This document shows, in pieces, positions 36,897 through 46,903 of a stretch of 64,000 bases of DNA. A program made the position numbers and the translations under genes. Positions within the stretch are counted from its first letter, which is position 1. Each line of letters starts with the position of its first letter. Source of the DNA: Tenodera sinensis (lineage: Eukaryota > Arthropoda > Insecta > Mantodea > Mantidae); assembly GCA_030765045.1 (NCBI GenBank), contig CM060963.1:69977117-70041116 (forward strand). Reading direction: 5' to 3'. Under the pieces are notes generated by a model. The model did no database searches. It was not told the DNA's origin and saw only the letters and a list, made by a program, of their open reading frames with translations.

Positions 36897-37610
36897 AAAT
36901 CTGATATGTTGCACTCACACGACTAACCATTCTTAAAAACTCTTATTCTTCTGCCTTCTTTATGTTGGTTGAGGTATACATTTTTGCAGAAATTATCTTA
37001 TCCCTAATTTTCTTCTAGGTGTAAGGGGAATATGGGAATACAGTAGGCTTTAAGCGATAATAAAATTTTAAAGGGCCTTGAAATTCCGTTGTTTGCACGG
37101 CTAACATAAAAAATGAATAACGATCTTCCACTTGACGAAAATTTTTCTGAAATTGACACAAATAACAATGAATATCTCCAAACTGGTTCACTCTACAAAA
37201 AGATTTATCCGGACATAAATTCTGAGTTTTAGTGAGATCTACATTTTTTGTACAGTAAGATTTTTGTCTATCTCTTACGAGTTATTCAAGTCATCCAGAT
37301 TAAACAGTACTACATAGGCTATAGCTAGAAAATTCAAAATATACATTTCATTTGTCATGAAAAAATCTTAAACTCATTTTAATCAAAATCGTTAAGTCAT
37401 TTTCAAGAAAATAAAAATTTTCGAAAAATTTTCCATCTAAAGGTGTTTAGGTTGGAGCAATTGTCTTCAAAATCTTCCCGTCGCGTTCTTAAAGACATTA
37501 AACTTAAACACCAACTTTGGTATTTAACCGCCTTTTCGTTTTTGAGTTATGCTGCCACAGACTGCCAGACACACACGCGCACGCGCGCGTACCTTTTTTC
37601 TAACATGTTT

Positions 37611-37653
<43 letters not shown>

Positions 37654-37745
37654 CAGGGGGCCTCAAAATATATATTTCTGGTGAAATCTCGACATTGAAT
37701 TTTTGAGTGAAATACAATACTTCCTCTATTTACTAGTAGAAAAAG
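36897..37745 (+). repeat. Family H repeat, copy with poly-T expansion
   Basis: Starts ATCTGATATGTTGCACTCAC and ends at the hairpin around TACTTCCTCTATTTACTAGT. A run of 37 T (37613-37649) has expanded from a short T run at the same place in other copies. Confidence 0.8.
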
Positions 37746-37799
37746 TAATAAAAATGATACAAATCAAAGTAAGAAACCTTACAGTTTAGCGAATAACAA

Positions 37800-38045
37800 C
37801 TTCATCAGTTAACCCACCTCTGTGTGTAGCGACAGAGGGTTTGTCTCACATTTAAGACGTCTCTAGTTCGAATCACGGTTACGGTGAGTTACCTGGTTAT
37901 GTTGTTTTATTTCCAGGGTTTTCCTAAAAGAAAAATGTTGGGTAACTCTAAACTCTATATATCTCGAGCACATTTCATCATCATTTCACCCATTTCATTA
38001 ATCAGTAATCGTCTGATATAACCTAACCAGCTGAAGGATGTTAAA
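37800..38045 (+). mobile_element. tRNA-derived SINE (family 3)
   Basis: CTAGTTCGAATCACGG (B box) in a tRNA-like head, then TACCTGGTTATG and TTTTCCTAAAAG. The tail CGTCTGATATAACCTAACCA is shared with the fragment at 50220-50335, which defines a family. It abuts the family H copy that begins at 38051. Confidence 0.55.
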
Positions 38046-38050
38046 CCTTC

Positions 38051-38213
38051 AAAAAATCTGATGTGTTGCATTCACATGACCTTCTCTACTCTTGCAATAA
38101 CTATTCTTACTAACTCCTATTCCTCTATCTTGCTCATGCTAGTCGAGATAAAGATTTGCAGAAATTATTCTATCGCTCAGTTTCCTGTGGGTGCAGAGGG
38201 AATGTGGGAATAT
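38051..38213 (+). repeat. Family H, 5' part, split by the LTR element
   Basis: ATCTGATGTGTTGCATTCAC to GGGTGCAGAGGGAATGTGGG. It is interrupted at ATAT (38210-38213) by the LTR retrotransposon and continues, with a deletion, at 40959. Confidence 0.8.
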
Positions 38214-38754
38214 TGTCACCGCGCCCGCCGCATCTAATTGCCGACAGCCGCAATTGTCACCCATCGCATTATTGTCGGCACTACCGCAAAGGAGCCGAAG
38301 GAAAGAGACAGAGAATGGCCGCATTGTTGGGGCGCTTGCCGAAAGAGAGAAAAAGATAGAGGCTACTGGAACCTTCTACTTTGTATCTCACCGCAATAAG
38401 TGAACGTTACTGAACTTTCCAGAATAGTGCCTGGGAGATATAAATAGCGGTAAAGTGCGACAGGAGTCAGTCAGACGTACGTGAAGCGTTGAGTAGTGCC
38501 GACGGAGAACAGTCAGTATGGGAAGCGTTGAGTAGACGGAGACGGACAGACGTATGTGAAGGTTGAGGAGTGTTGCCGACGGAGAAGGGACAGCTTTTGT
38601 GTTACGAATTTGGAGTCGTGCTGTTGGAGAATCGGAAAAGACTTTCTTGCTGTTGCAACGAGTGTACAGGTTACTGTTTACGGAAATAAAAGTGTTTCTT
38701 TATCTCGACTACATCTGTCGTATTTACTTCACACAAGCAACCAAAAAAGTCACA
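38214..38754 (+). repeat. 5' LTR
   Basis: 541 bp, TGT...ACA. U3 carries heat-shock-type sites, a TATA box and an initiator. A polyadenylation signal AATAAA lies at 38685-38690. Between them, related segments (GTGAAGCGTTGAGTAG, GGGAAGCGTTGAGTAG, GTGAAGGTTGAGGAG) show internal duplication of the R/leader part. Confidence 0.95.
38369..38472 (+). promoter_or_regulatory. Heat-shock-type promoter of the 5' LTR
   Basis: GAACCTTC (38369-38376) is a paired nGAAnnTTCn site. At 38402-38424 five alternating units stand in exact 5-bp register, GAAcgTTActGAActTTCcaGAA, four of them perfect. TATAAATA is at 38439-38446. TCAGTC (38467-38472) fits the arthropod initiator TCAKTY, with its A 30 bp from the TATA start. 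This matches the layout of insect hsp promoters. Response to HSF is inferred, not shown. Confidence 0.7.
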
Positions 38755-38755
38755 C

Positions 38756-38775
38756 TGGTGTCAGAAGTGGGATTC
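38756..38775 (+). promoter_or_regulatory. Primer-binding site for tRNA-Leu
   Basis: TGGTGTCAGAAGTGGGATTC is complementary, over all 20 nt, to the 3' end of insect tRNA-Leu including CCA (my recollection of the tRNA sequence). It starts one base after the LTR, as expected for minus-strand priming. Confidence 0.88.
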
Positions 38776-38833
38776 GTCGAATTGCTTCTAGTTTCGTTAC
38801 ATCGTCGCTAGAAGTTGCAACGTTAGAACCAAG

Positions 38834-40564
38834 ATGGAGGGAGATTCGGAAACCAGGATGATGGCAATGATGAAAGAATTATTCGCCGAAATGAAGACGG
38901 AAATGGCTGAAATGAAGACAGAAATGTCCAAGATGAAGACGGCAACCAACAACCTCGCTGCCAAAATGGAAACGTCAAACGACAACCTCGCTGCCAAAAT
39001 GAAAACGAGAAACGACAACCTCGTTGCCGAGCTGAAAGAAGAAATAAAGACGAGAAACAACCTCGTTGCCGAGCTGAAAGAGATGAAGACGGAGCTATCG
39101 GCGAAAATTGACGGCGAACTGATTGGCGTGACGGAAGACGTGGAAGAACTCGGCGAAAAGGTGGAAGACCTCTGCCAGCACGTGGACATCGTGGAGGACG
39201 ACGGGGAACGTCTTGGCGCCCTGGTAGTAAGAGTTGACGAGAGCGTCAAAGTACTGGATGCCAGGGGCAGACGGAATAGCGCGGAGCCGGGGAGGGAGCA
39301 CCTAGTGGCCGAGGCGACAGTTGCGCCCGTTTCAGATGATGTGAGGGAAGACGTGAAACAACTCGGCGAACTGATTGGCGTGACGGAAGACGTGGAACAA
39401 CTCGGCAAACTGATTGGCGTGACGGAAGACGTGGAACAACTCGGCGAACTGATTGGCGTGACGGAAGACGTGGAACAACTCGGCGGACTGATTGGCATGA
39501 CGGAAGACGTGGAACAACTCGGCGAACTGATTGGCGTGACGGAAGGCGTGGAAGAACTCGGCGAAAAGGTGGAAGACCTCTGCCAGCATGTGGACGTCGT
39601 GGAGGACGACGGGGAACGTCTTGGCGCCCTGGTAGTAAGAGTTGACGAGAGCGTCGAAGTACTGGATGCCAGGGGCAGACGGAATAGCACAGACCCGGGG
39701 AGGGAGCACCTAGTGGCCGAGGCGACAGTTGCGCCCGTTTCAGATAACGAAAGTGTACGTCTCGGGGAAGACAAAGGGGCAGTTCAGGGACGTCGTCGAG
39801 GATCCTCTGTAGGAGTGTGTCGGGTACGTAACCAACCAGGATATGACGTGGAGGACGATCAGCAGGGAAGCGCACAAGCAAACGAGCATCACGCGAGAAC
39901 CGACTTGGCGTGTGACATGGGGGGACCGTCGGAGCCATCCAATCACCTGACGCATAGTGCCGTGAACGGAAGAATGGTGGACATCATCGTGGACGGCAGG
40001 ATACAGGAGAGGCCGTGCCGAGCACGAGTGAACACGAGCGCAGCGGTGGACGCAACTCGCGCGGATGTGGTGGGGTTTGTTGCCGGACCCATCGGAAGCA
40101 AGGTGGCTGCGAAGGTGCGCCAGAGAGGTCGGCGGACATGGTACCCAGTGAGCCGTTTCCAAGTGCGCAGGATGGCCCGTCAACACACCAGGAAGAAGGG
40201 CAACTGGACGAGGGACCGTCAAGACCGGTGGTACCGTTGCAGAATTTCGAAGCAGGATGGCATACATCGTCCTACCCGGACCAAGGGACACTATCCAACA
40301 GCGATACCTAGGATCGTGCCTCCTGGAGAAGAGGTTCGATGGGTTAGTCCACCGGGGCGCAAGGGAGATGCCGCAGTGATAGTGCTGGTCGGGACGACCA
40401 GCTCTGAGGAGGGAGCAGTGTCACCGCGCCCGCCGCATCTAATTGCCGACAGCCGCAATTGTCACCCATCGCATTATTGTCGGCACTACCGCAAAGGAGC
40501 CGAAGGAAAGAGACAGAGAATGGCCGCATTGTTGGGGCGCTTGCCGAAAGAGAGAAAAGGATAG
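38834..40564 (+). CDS. Element ORF, 576 aa: gag-like coiled coil, protease remnant, tail
   Basis: Starts at ATG 38834, 58 nt after the primer site. Residues 1-95 are Met/Lys/Glu-rich with heptad spacing (MKTEMAEMKTEMSKMKTA), a probable coiled coil. Residues 94-168 recur at 230-304 with few changes, an in-frame 408-nt-offset duplication. Between them, from residue 174, are five copies of a 13-residue unit (VEQLGELIGVTED). Around residues 385-410 the sequence resembles a retropepsin (ERPCRARVNTSAAVD), but the catalytic D-[TS]-G position reads N400-T-S, so protease activity is not expected. A basic tail follows (RRTWYPVSRFQVRRMARQH), possibly left from the end of pol. No zinc knuckle or RT motif is seen. 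The frame runs through the purine tract and stops inside the 3' LTR. The absence of stops despite lost enzymes suggests recent descent or selection on the gag part. Confidence 0.8.
   Translation: MEGDSETRMMAMMKELFAEMKTEMAEMKTEMSKMKTATNNLAAKMETSNDNLAAKMKTRNDNLVAELKEEIKTRNNLVAELKEMKTELSAKIDGELIGVTEDVEELGEKVEDLCQHVDIVEDDGERLGALVVRVDESVKVLDARGRRNSAEPGREHLVAEATVAPVSDDVREDVKQLGELIGVTEDVEQLGKLIGVTEDVEQLGELIGVTEDVEQLGGLIGMTEDVEQLGELIGVTEGVEELGEKVEDLCQHVDVVEDDGERLGALVVRVDESVEVLDARGRRNSTDPGREHLVAEATVAPVSDNESVRLGEDKGAVQGRRRGSSVGVCRVRNQPGYDVEDDQQGSAQANEHHARTDLACDMGGPSEPSNHLTHSAVNGRMVDIIVDGRIQERPCRARVNTSAAVDATRADVVGFVAGPIGSKVAAKVRQRGRRTWYPVSRFQVRRMARQHTRKKGNWTRDRQDRWYRCRISKQDGIHRPTRTKGHYPTAIPRIVPPGEEVRWVSPPGRKGDAAVIVLVGTTSSEEGAVSPRPPHLIADSRNCHPSHYCRHYRKGAEGKRQRMAALLGRLPKERKG
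39353..39547 (+). repeat. 39-bp coding minisatellite, five copies
   Basis: Five in-frame copies of a unit reading V-[EK]-Q-L-G-x-L-I-G-[VM]-T-E-[DG], begun by GTGGAACAACTCGGCGAACT. A sixth, partial copy leads into the second copy of the longer duplication. Confidence 0.97.
40406..40418 (+). promoter_or_regulatory. Polypurine tract
   Basis: GAGGAGGGAGCAG directly precedes the TGTC of the 3' LTR. This is the expected plus-strand priming site, with a single C interruption. Confidence 0.8.
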
Positions 40565-40958
40565 AGGCTACTGGAACCTTCTACTTTGTATCTCACCGCA
40601 ATAAGTGAACGTTACTGAACTTTCCAGAATAGTGCCTGGGAGATATAAATAGCGGTAAAGTGCGACAGGAGTCAGTCAGACGTACGTGAAGCGTTGAGTA
40701 GTGCCGACGGAGAACAGTCAGTATGGGAAGCGTTGAGTAGACGGAGACGGACAGACGTATGTGAAGGTTGAGGAGTGTTGCCGACGGAGAAGGGACAGCT
40801 TTTGTGTTACGAATTCGGAGTCGTGCTGTTGGAGAATCGGAAAAGACTTTCTTGCTGTTGCAACGAGTGTACAGGTTACTGTTTACGGAAATAAAAGTGT
40901 TTCTTTATCTCGACTACATCTGTCTACTTTACTTTACACACCAACCAAAAAAGTTACA
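40419..40958 (+). repeat. 3' LTR
   Basis: 540 bp, offset 2205 from the 5' LTR. It has the same heat-shock-type run (40607-40629), TATAAATA (40644-40651) and AATAAA (40890-40895). Transcription from this copy would run into the flanking repeat and intron, antisense to the neprilysin gene. Confidence 0.95.
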
Positions 40959-41292
40959 ATATAGTAGGTTTTCGTTTACCAGTTATGCAAAAGTCATAAA
41001 GAGTAAATAGTAGATACTATGTGAGCTATGCCCAGAAAATTCAAAATATACATTTCATTTGCCAAAAACATATCTTTAACATCTGGTGTTTTAATCAAAA
41101 TCGTTAGAGCCATTTTCGAGAAATTTAAAATTTTCGAAACATTTTCCATGTAAAGGATAGTTTAGGGTGGATGAATTTTCTTCAAAATCCTTGTGTAGCA
41201 TCCGTGAAATGTATTTAACTTAAAGGCGAACTTTGGTTTTAAACCGACTTTTCGTTTTCGAGTTATGCTGTTTACAGCCAGACAGAAACACG

Positions 41293-41350
<58 letters not shown>

Positions 41351-41456
41351 GACCTTTATCTAAAATGCATTTTTTGGGTTTTCAAAACATAAATTTCCCA
41401 TGAAATCTCAACATCGAATTATTCGGTGGAATACAATACTTCTCTACTTACTACAC
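40959..41456 (+). repeat. Family H, 3' part, continuing after the LTR element
   Basis: Begins ATATAGTAGG and jumps straight to CGTTTACCAGTTATGCAAAA. About 200-270 bp present in other copies between these blocks is missing. It ends at the hairpin region TACTTCTCTACTTACTACAC. An (AC)n run lies inside it. Confidence 0.75.
41301..41348. repeat. (AC)n microsatellite
   Basis: AC run of 48 bp expanded at the ACACAC position of family H. Confidence 0.97.
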
Positions 41457-43819
41457 ATAATAGAGACAGCAATCACTTCATTGAGTGGTGTGGTGTAAGT
41501 ACAGCTAGCGAAACACCGAAACACCAGAACATCTATTTCTCGCGTCACACGTTTGTTGATCCCGCTCTAGGCGCCATTTCTCTTAGTTGCTTATAGGCCT
41601 GGAATCATTTAGTTCTTTTACTGTTATTTTAAAACTTTCAGGGCTGTCTAAAATAGTGTATGCCAAATAAGCTAAAACTAACTTTATTTTTAACGCCTGG
41701 ATCATAAATAACTTGTTTTTATGGAACATAGAATACACGTTTTTGTAAACTTTTAGTTTCAAAATACATATTTAAACATATTAGTGACAAACTAATGAAG
41801 GTCTTACTCTAGAGGTACCCCCTGAAGTTTCAGAGTGAACTCGATTGTGCTCCTTTAAAGTATGCACAATGTTCAAGCAGAAAATTGTGCAGTATTTCAA
41901 AGAGAAATCCTGAGATTAAAGTTCTGTGGATAAATATCTTCAAATGTGCAAACCTAGTACTTGTTTAAGAACTTTTCCCAAAGTAGGTGAGTGCTTTCAA
42001 AGGGTAAAGTTGCCAAATACGGAATTCTTGATGCGCAAAGTAGCTAAATCATGCCAACTTGACATGAAGAAGTACTACTGGACAAAGAGGTCGGCAACTA
42101 AGAATCAGAGAGGAACACAGGTAATGGAACGGAAGTGCGATCTAAAACGGCAACAATGTTCTATTTAAAATTTTATTAGTGGTAGATTCTTACAGAATTT
42201 TGAGTTCGTCAGTATAGAAGCGCGAAGTAAACAGCGGAATAATGTAAATACAGTGTTACATTTGGAAGATCTTTTGGGCTGAATTGAGGAATGTATGTGT
42301 AGTAATAATGAGTTCCCCCCTTCTAGTCGTCATTATGAACGAGAACAGTTTCTCGACTGCTTCGTATCTACGTCATCTATCTACATACATTGCCGAAAGT
42401 TATCTCCATTCTCATCTACACGCATTTCCATCTACACAATTCCAACGTCATTCAAATGATACTTTACTAGCACTGGCTACTCTCATTTCTCATACGTTGG
42501 CGTCATTCGTGCTGCACTAGTTTGTAATTCAATGTATAATTTGGAGAAAACTTGTACTATCTTTTACAGAAGTAAATACCCAGCTTCAGAGGTTCACTAA
42601 TTCTCAAGCGTTCTTGCATAAATGGTATGAGAATGAGATTTGCCATACGCTCACGTCGCAGTTTGAATCCGAAATATTTCAGCAATCCTACATTAAGGAG
42701 CAAATATTACAACTTCAGTAGCTCTATAGAAAATACATTCGTATTGTGTTTCGATTACCTAAATTGTGCACTAGAAGTAAAGTAAAACTAATTTCGGTGT
42801 TGTGTGCTTTGCTTACAAATGTAAGCTTAATCAGTAATACCTTGTTGTCGTGCTTGGTATAGCCGAACTCGTTAAAGCATGTTACTGTAAATGAACAGTG
42901 GTGGTCTTAATTTATACCGAATACCATTTAATGCGTTTTTATTGTTTTTATTTATTTGTTTTTTGGTTTGCATATTTAGCGAACGTATGTGTAACCTGTG
43001 GAAATATAAAATTATACAAATTAAGGGAAACTTTCTGATAAAACTTCTTTAGATCAGCAAATTATATGACTGTATGTTTATTTCCCCTAGCATTGTAATT
43101 TTTACCTTGTTCAGTTCCCTCAATTCCCTCAATTTCTCTGTTCAATATCCAAAATTGAGAAATACCTCACCTGATGTTTTATTTTAGTTCTTTCCGTATG
43201 GCGATTCGTTACAGCCATTTTATTTTTCAAACTCCCCCTATAGATAAAAGTCTCACATGTGATCCTTAATACTTTGCTAATCACCCTAGCTTCAAAGAAT
43301 TCTCTTGAATTAAATTTAACGGCTGATCAGTAATATGCGTAACAGCAGATTGGAATTCAACGTGGATCAGCGTTTAAAAATGGTGTGAATATGACATTCC
43401 TGTATTTTTCTGCATTTATTATTTGTTAGAAGATATAGCTCTTAGTGTTCTGTATGCATTTACTGCACACCACACAAATCTTCGCGTCATCCAAAAGGAC
43501 CTCGTATGTAAAATGGGTTTTTCTGTGCGCTAATAGTCGTGATTTTGAACTTTCCAACATGAAATGAAATTAAAAATGAGCTAGGTTCTTAAGAAAACTT
43601 TCAGCACGGAACTTAATTTCAGAGTAAAATTCGTATTACCAGCAACAATGTGACCAAACAACTGGAGTAATTGGTTTTTTATGATCATAAACAATTTCTA
43701 TAAACCGGTTGTTGTATAATCACCTTGTTATACAACTTCCAACAGAAGGAAAGCGGGCGTTTACTATTTCATTAGGAACATCACTTTGTTTGGAGGAATT
43801 GGCCCAAAAAATAATTTAC
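41457..43819. other. Intron A-B, nothing recognised
   Basis: AT-rich sequence without recognised domains. An 80-codon frame at 41926-42168 is not assignable. Confidence 0.45.
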
Positions 43820-43832
43820 AGGATCTTACGTT

Positions 43833-43947
43833 TTGTCAACATAATGTAATGTGTGTATGTATAATTGTAAGTTAATATCCACAATGTATTACTATGTATG
43901 GTCGTGATAAGACCGTGCTGTCAAAACGACCTTAAATAAATATTTAC

Positions 43948-43973
<26 letters not shown>
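43833..43973 (+). mobile_element. Retroposed 3' end (LINE-like) with poly-A and target duplication
   Basis: AGGATCTTACGTT occurs at 43820-43832 and again at 43973-43985. The roughly 140-bp insert ends in GACCTTAAATAAATATTTAC followed by 26 A, with the AATAAA signal about 10 bp before the tail. A perfect 13-bp duplication, a poly-A tail and severe 5' truncation are the marks of LINE-driven target-primed reverse transcription. The source element is not identified. Confidence 0.9.
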
Positions 43974-43978
<5 letters not shown>

Positions 43979-43985
43979 TTACGTT

Positions 43986-44390
43986 CTTTACATAGTCTTG
44001 CAGAACTAGGTTCAATTTACTAGTCGTAAATGATGCTTGTAAATACTTCCAGCATTGACATCATACGTTGACCAGTTAATTTATCGCCAGAATGAAATTC
44101 TAAACGTTGAAACACTATTTTAGAAATCTTTTCGGGAATACCATAATGAGGCACATGAATAAATCGAATGAACCATTCTTGAATTTCTCCTTTTAAATCA
44201 ACATACCTAAACACTATACAAAGTTATTGTAGTTTCATCCACATTAACTGCAACAGCTTGAGCTGTAAAGATTACCTTTTAAATTTTCTGCACTAAAAGT
44301 TTCTCACATGCTTTTATTAAACCATCCTGTAACATGGGTTGCCTGTCCGGAGACAACAGAACTACTATTTGAGGGACTTTGGAAATGAGA

Positions 44391-44443
<53 letters not shown>

Positions 44444-45277
44444 ATAAAAGTCGGTTCTCCCTATAATTTCCTCTATTTGAAGAGGTCTGTGACTCATCAT
44501 GACCTCTGAAAGATAGCTTCTGAAGAGCTAAAAAAAACTTGTGGCATGAATTTAAGACTTCACAAACCCTCTATTACTTTTCACTCTCGCATTGTTTTTT
44601 TTCCCCTATACTTGCTTTATAAACGTTGTTTTGACAACATTCCATTCTTGTCTCCAACTTTTCGAACACTTTTAATGAAATTGAAGCACCAGTGTGTTCC
44701 TTCATTTGAAATGACGTTTACATAGAAAATTACCTAATTTTTTGAAATGGTTATGCCTTCATTGTTTCAAATACATTTTTTGTTACAAAACAATAAACAT
44801 GGTCAACAGAACAGGTTATTTAAGTCTCTGTACCCACCTAACCACAATATTTCCGTATACTAAGCTTCACTGCTTTCTCGCCTGTCTTCGAAATTGATTT
44901 AGATCAGGTAACGATGGTGTAGACTGCCCTTTAGGAAACTACTTCGTTTTTTATTCCTAGCTTAATAAACCAAAAGTTATTTTTCCCCCACTGGTTTTTC
45001 AACTACGCAATCGTAAGGTTCACTTAGGGGCAGTAGATTTTCACATGTTGAAGCATTCGCATTAGAAACGATTTTATGCTGCGGTGTTTTCAAGTGTCAG
45101 GAAAAGAACAGCATGTCGATTGAACGAATACTTTCTGACAATTGCCATACTGCGTGGAAATTCTGCAAACCCGCCTCTCTTTTCCATAACACGCACTGAC
45201 GGCGGCATGCGTACTGTCTAGTGCCCTTTGGTTGTCAAGGACCATTTAGCCATCTGGATGACGTATATTCCTATTAT
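43986..45277. other. Intron A-B, nothing coding
   Basis: Holds the CT microsatellite listed separately. Otherwise unrecognised. Confidence 0.45.
44394..44440. repeat. (CT)n microsatellite
   Basis: CT run of about 47 bp. Confidence 0.97.
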
Positions 45278-46158
45278 TACTTTCTCTACTTGTAAGTAGG
45301 GGAAGTATTGTATTCCACCCAAAAATTCGAAGTCGAGATTTCACCGGCAATACATGTTTTGAGGCCCCCTGAATCCAAAAAAAAACATTTTTAGAAAAAG
45401 GTCCGTGTGTGTGTCTGTGTGTCTGTCAGTCTGTCAGTCTGTCAATCTGTGGACAGCATAGCTCAACAACGAAAAGTCGGTTAAAAACCAAAGTTGGTAT
45501 TTAAGTTTAATGTCGTTCAAGGATGTGACACGAAGATTTTGAAGAAAATAGCCCCAACCTAAACTACCCTTTACATGGAAAATTTTTCGAAAATTTTTAT
45601 TTTCTTGAAAATGGCTCTAATGATTTTGATTAAAATGTCATATGTTTGAGATATTTTTATGACAAATGAAATGTATATCTTGAATTTTCTGGCTATAGCC
45701 CCTGTAGTCGTATTTACTCTGGACGACTTTTGCATAACTGGTAAACCGTTAGAGATAGACCAAATTATACTATACAAAAAATGTAGATCTTGGTAAAATA
45801 CACAATTTATATCTCAATAAATTTTATTGTAGGGTGAACCATTTTGGAGATATACCTTGTTATGTGAGTGAGTTTCGGAAAACTTGGAACTTTCGTGAAA
45901 TGGGTCATCGTTGTTCATTTTTTTATATGTTACGTGTACAAAGAGAACGGAATCTCAAAGCTTTAAAAGATTTCACTATCGCACAAAGCCTACTGAATTC
46001 CAATATTCCCCTTGCACCTACAAGGAAATAAGCAATAAGATAATTTGTACAAATGTTTATTTTAACTAACACGAAGAAGATATAGGAATAAGAGTTTGTA
46101 AGAATGGTTAGTACAAGAGTAGAGAAAGTCATGTGAGTGCAACACATCAGATTTTTTT
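45278..46158 (-). repeat. Family H repeat, full length, minus strand (reference-quality copy)
   Basis: Read on the minus strand it starts ATCTGATGTGTTGCACTCAC then ATGACTTTCTCTACTCTTG. It ends in ACTTCCCCTACTTACAAG followed by TAGAGAAAGT, a 12-bp hairpin stem with one mismatch. About 880 bp; no ORF over 75 codons. Confidence 0.85.
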
Positions 46159-46224
46159 TTCCTTTCGTTTTTAGTTTTGTTGCTTTTTTGTTTAATCCTT
46201 TTATTCTGTCACAATATATTTACA

Positions 46225-46340
46225 TACACAATCACTCAAGCTCGAGGTGGGGTTTGAATCCGCAATTGTTTGCGCGGTGGAGTGCTAGGCATAGGCTCTA
46301 GCGATGAGAGTTAGTAGAGCCGGTTCCTTCGTTTTACGAA
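46225..46340 (-). mobile_element. tRNA-like SINE head, degenerate
   Basis: On the minus strand GCGGATTCAAACCCCACC near 46246-46263 resembles a B box, and the upstream GCTCTACTAACTCTCATC region a decayed A box. No body or target duplication is clear. Confidence 0.35.
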
Positions 46341-46866
46341 CCTGCTCACAATTAAACCACTGACTTTCTACCATGAGCGTTTCATTAACACCATGTTAAG
46401 GAAATCACTCACATTAACACACACTTTCTAATACTGATGTCACATACTCATCAATTGTGACAATGAACGCTAATATACGCTTATGCAGATAAATTGTGAA
46501 ATGTAGGATCATCCTCCCATCCTACAAGGATGGTTTTACCCACTGTATTCTACAACGAGATGAGTAAATGGGAAGGAAAACTGTGTCTGGATTAAAAGAA
46601 GTGGATAGTAGAATAAGGCCGGTTTCATCAGTCAATGTTAAACTTGAATTAACACTGAAGTTAATGCAACTTCTGTTTCATCAAACAATGCTAGTTTTAA
46701 CATAAGGTTAAAATCTCTGACTTAAAGCGAGGAGTGCTTTTATTACATTCGTAGAATAATTTAATAAATCCTAGTATTGCTTCCACAATTTGGGTGAAAA
46801 TCCTGGAAATGGTGCTAATTCACCTAAAGACAAATCAACATAACACACGCTAAAGGTCTAAAGGTT

Positions 46867-46868
<2 letters not shown>

Positions 46869-46902
<34 letters not shown>
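46869..46902. repeat. (GA)n microsatellite
   Basis: Short GA run with interruptions. Confidence 0.95.

Positions 46903-46903
<1 letters not shown>

Larger units (their letters stand above)
38214..40958 (+). mobile_element. Non-autonomous Ty3/Gypsy-like LTR retrotransposon, 2745 bp
   Basis: Two direct repeats (38214-38754 and 40419-40958) begin TGTCACCG and end ACA. They are flanked by the 4-bp duplication ATAT (38210-38213 and 40959-40962). A tRNA-Leu primer site follows the first by one base and a purine tract precedes the second. The interior is only 1664 bp with one ORF. Reverse transcriptase, RNase H and the integrase core are missing, so mobilisation would need a partner element. The LTRs differ at about ten positions, mostly in the last 40 bp, so the insertion is fairly recent. 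It is clearly richer in GC than its surroundings. It lies in the 30-kb intron, antisense to the neprilysin gene. Confidence 0.95.

Noticed and set aside
38797..39938. Minus-strand ORFs of 325, 230 and 125 codons opposite the LTR element ORF
   Set aside because: They mirror the repetitive, GC-rich plus-strand ORF and have no domain. The plus frame carries the primer site, leader and polypurine context.
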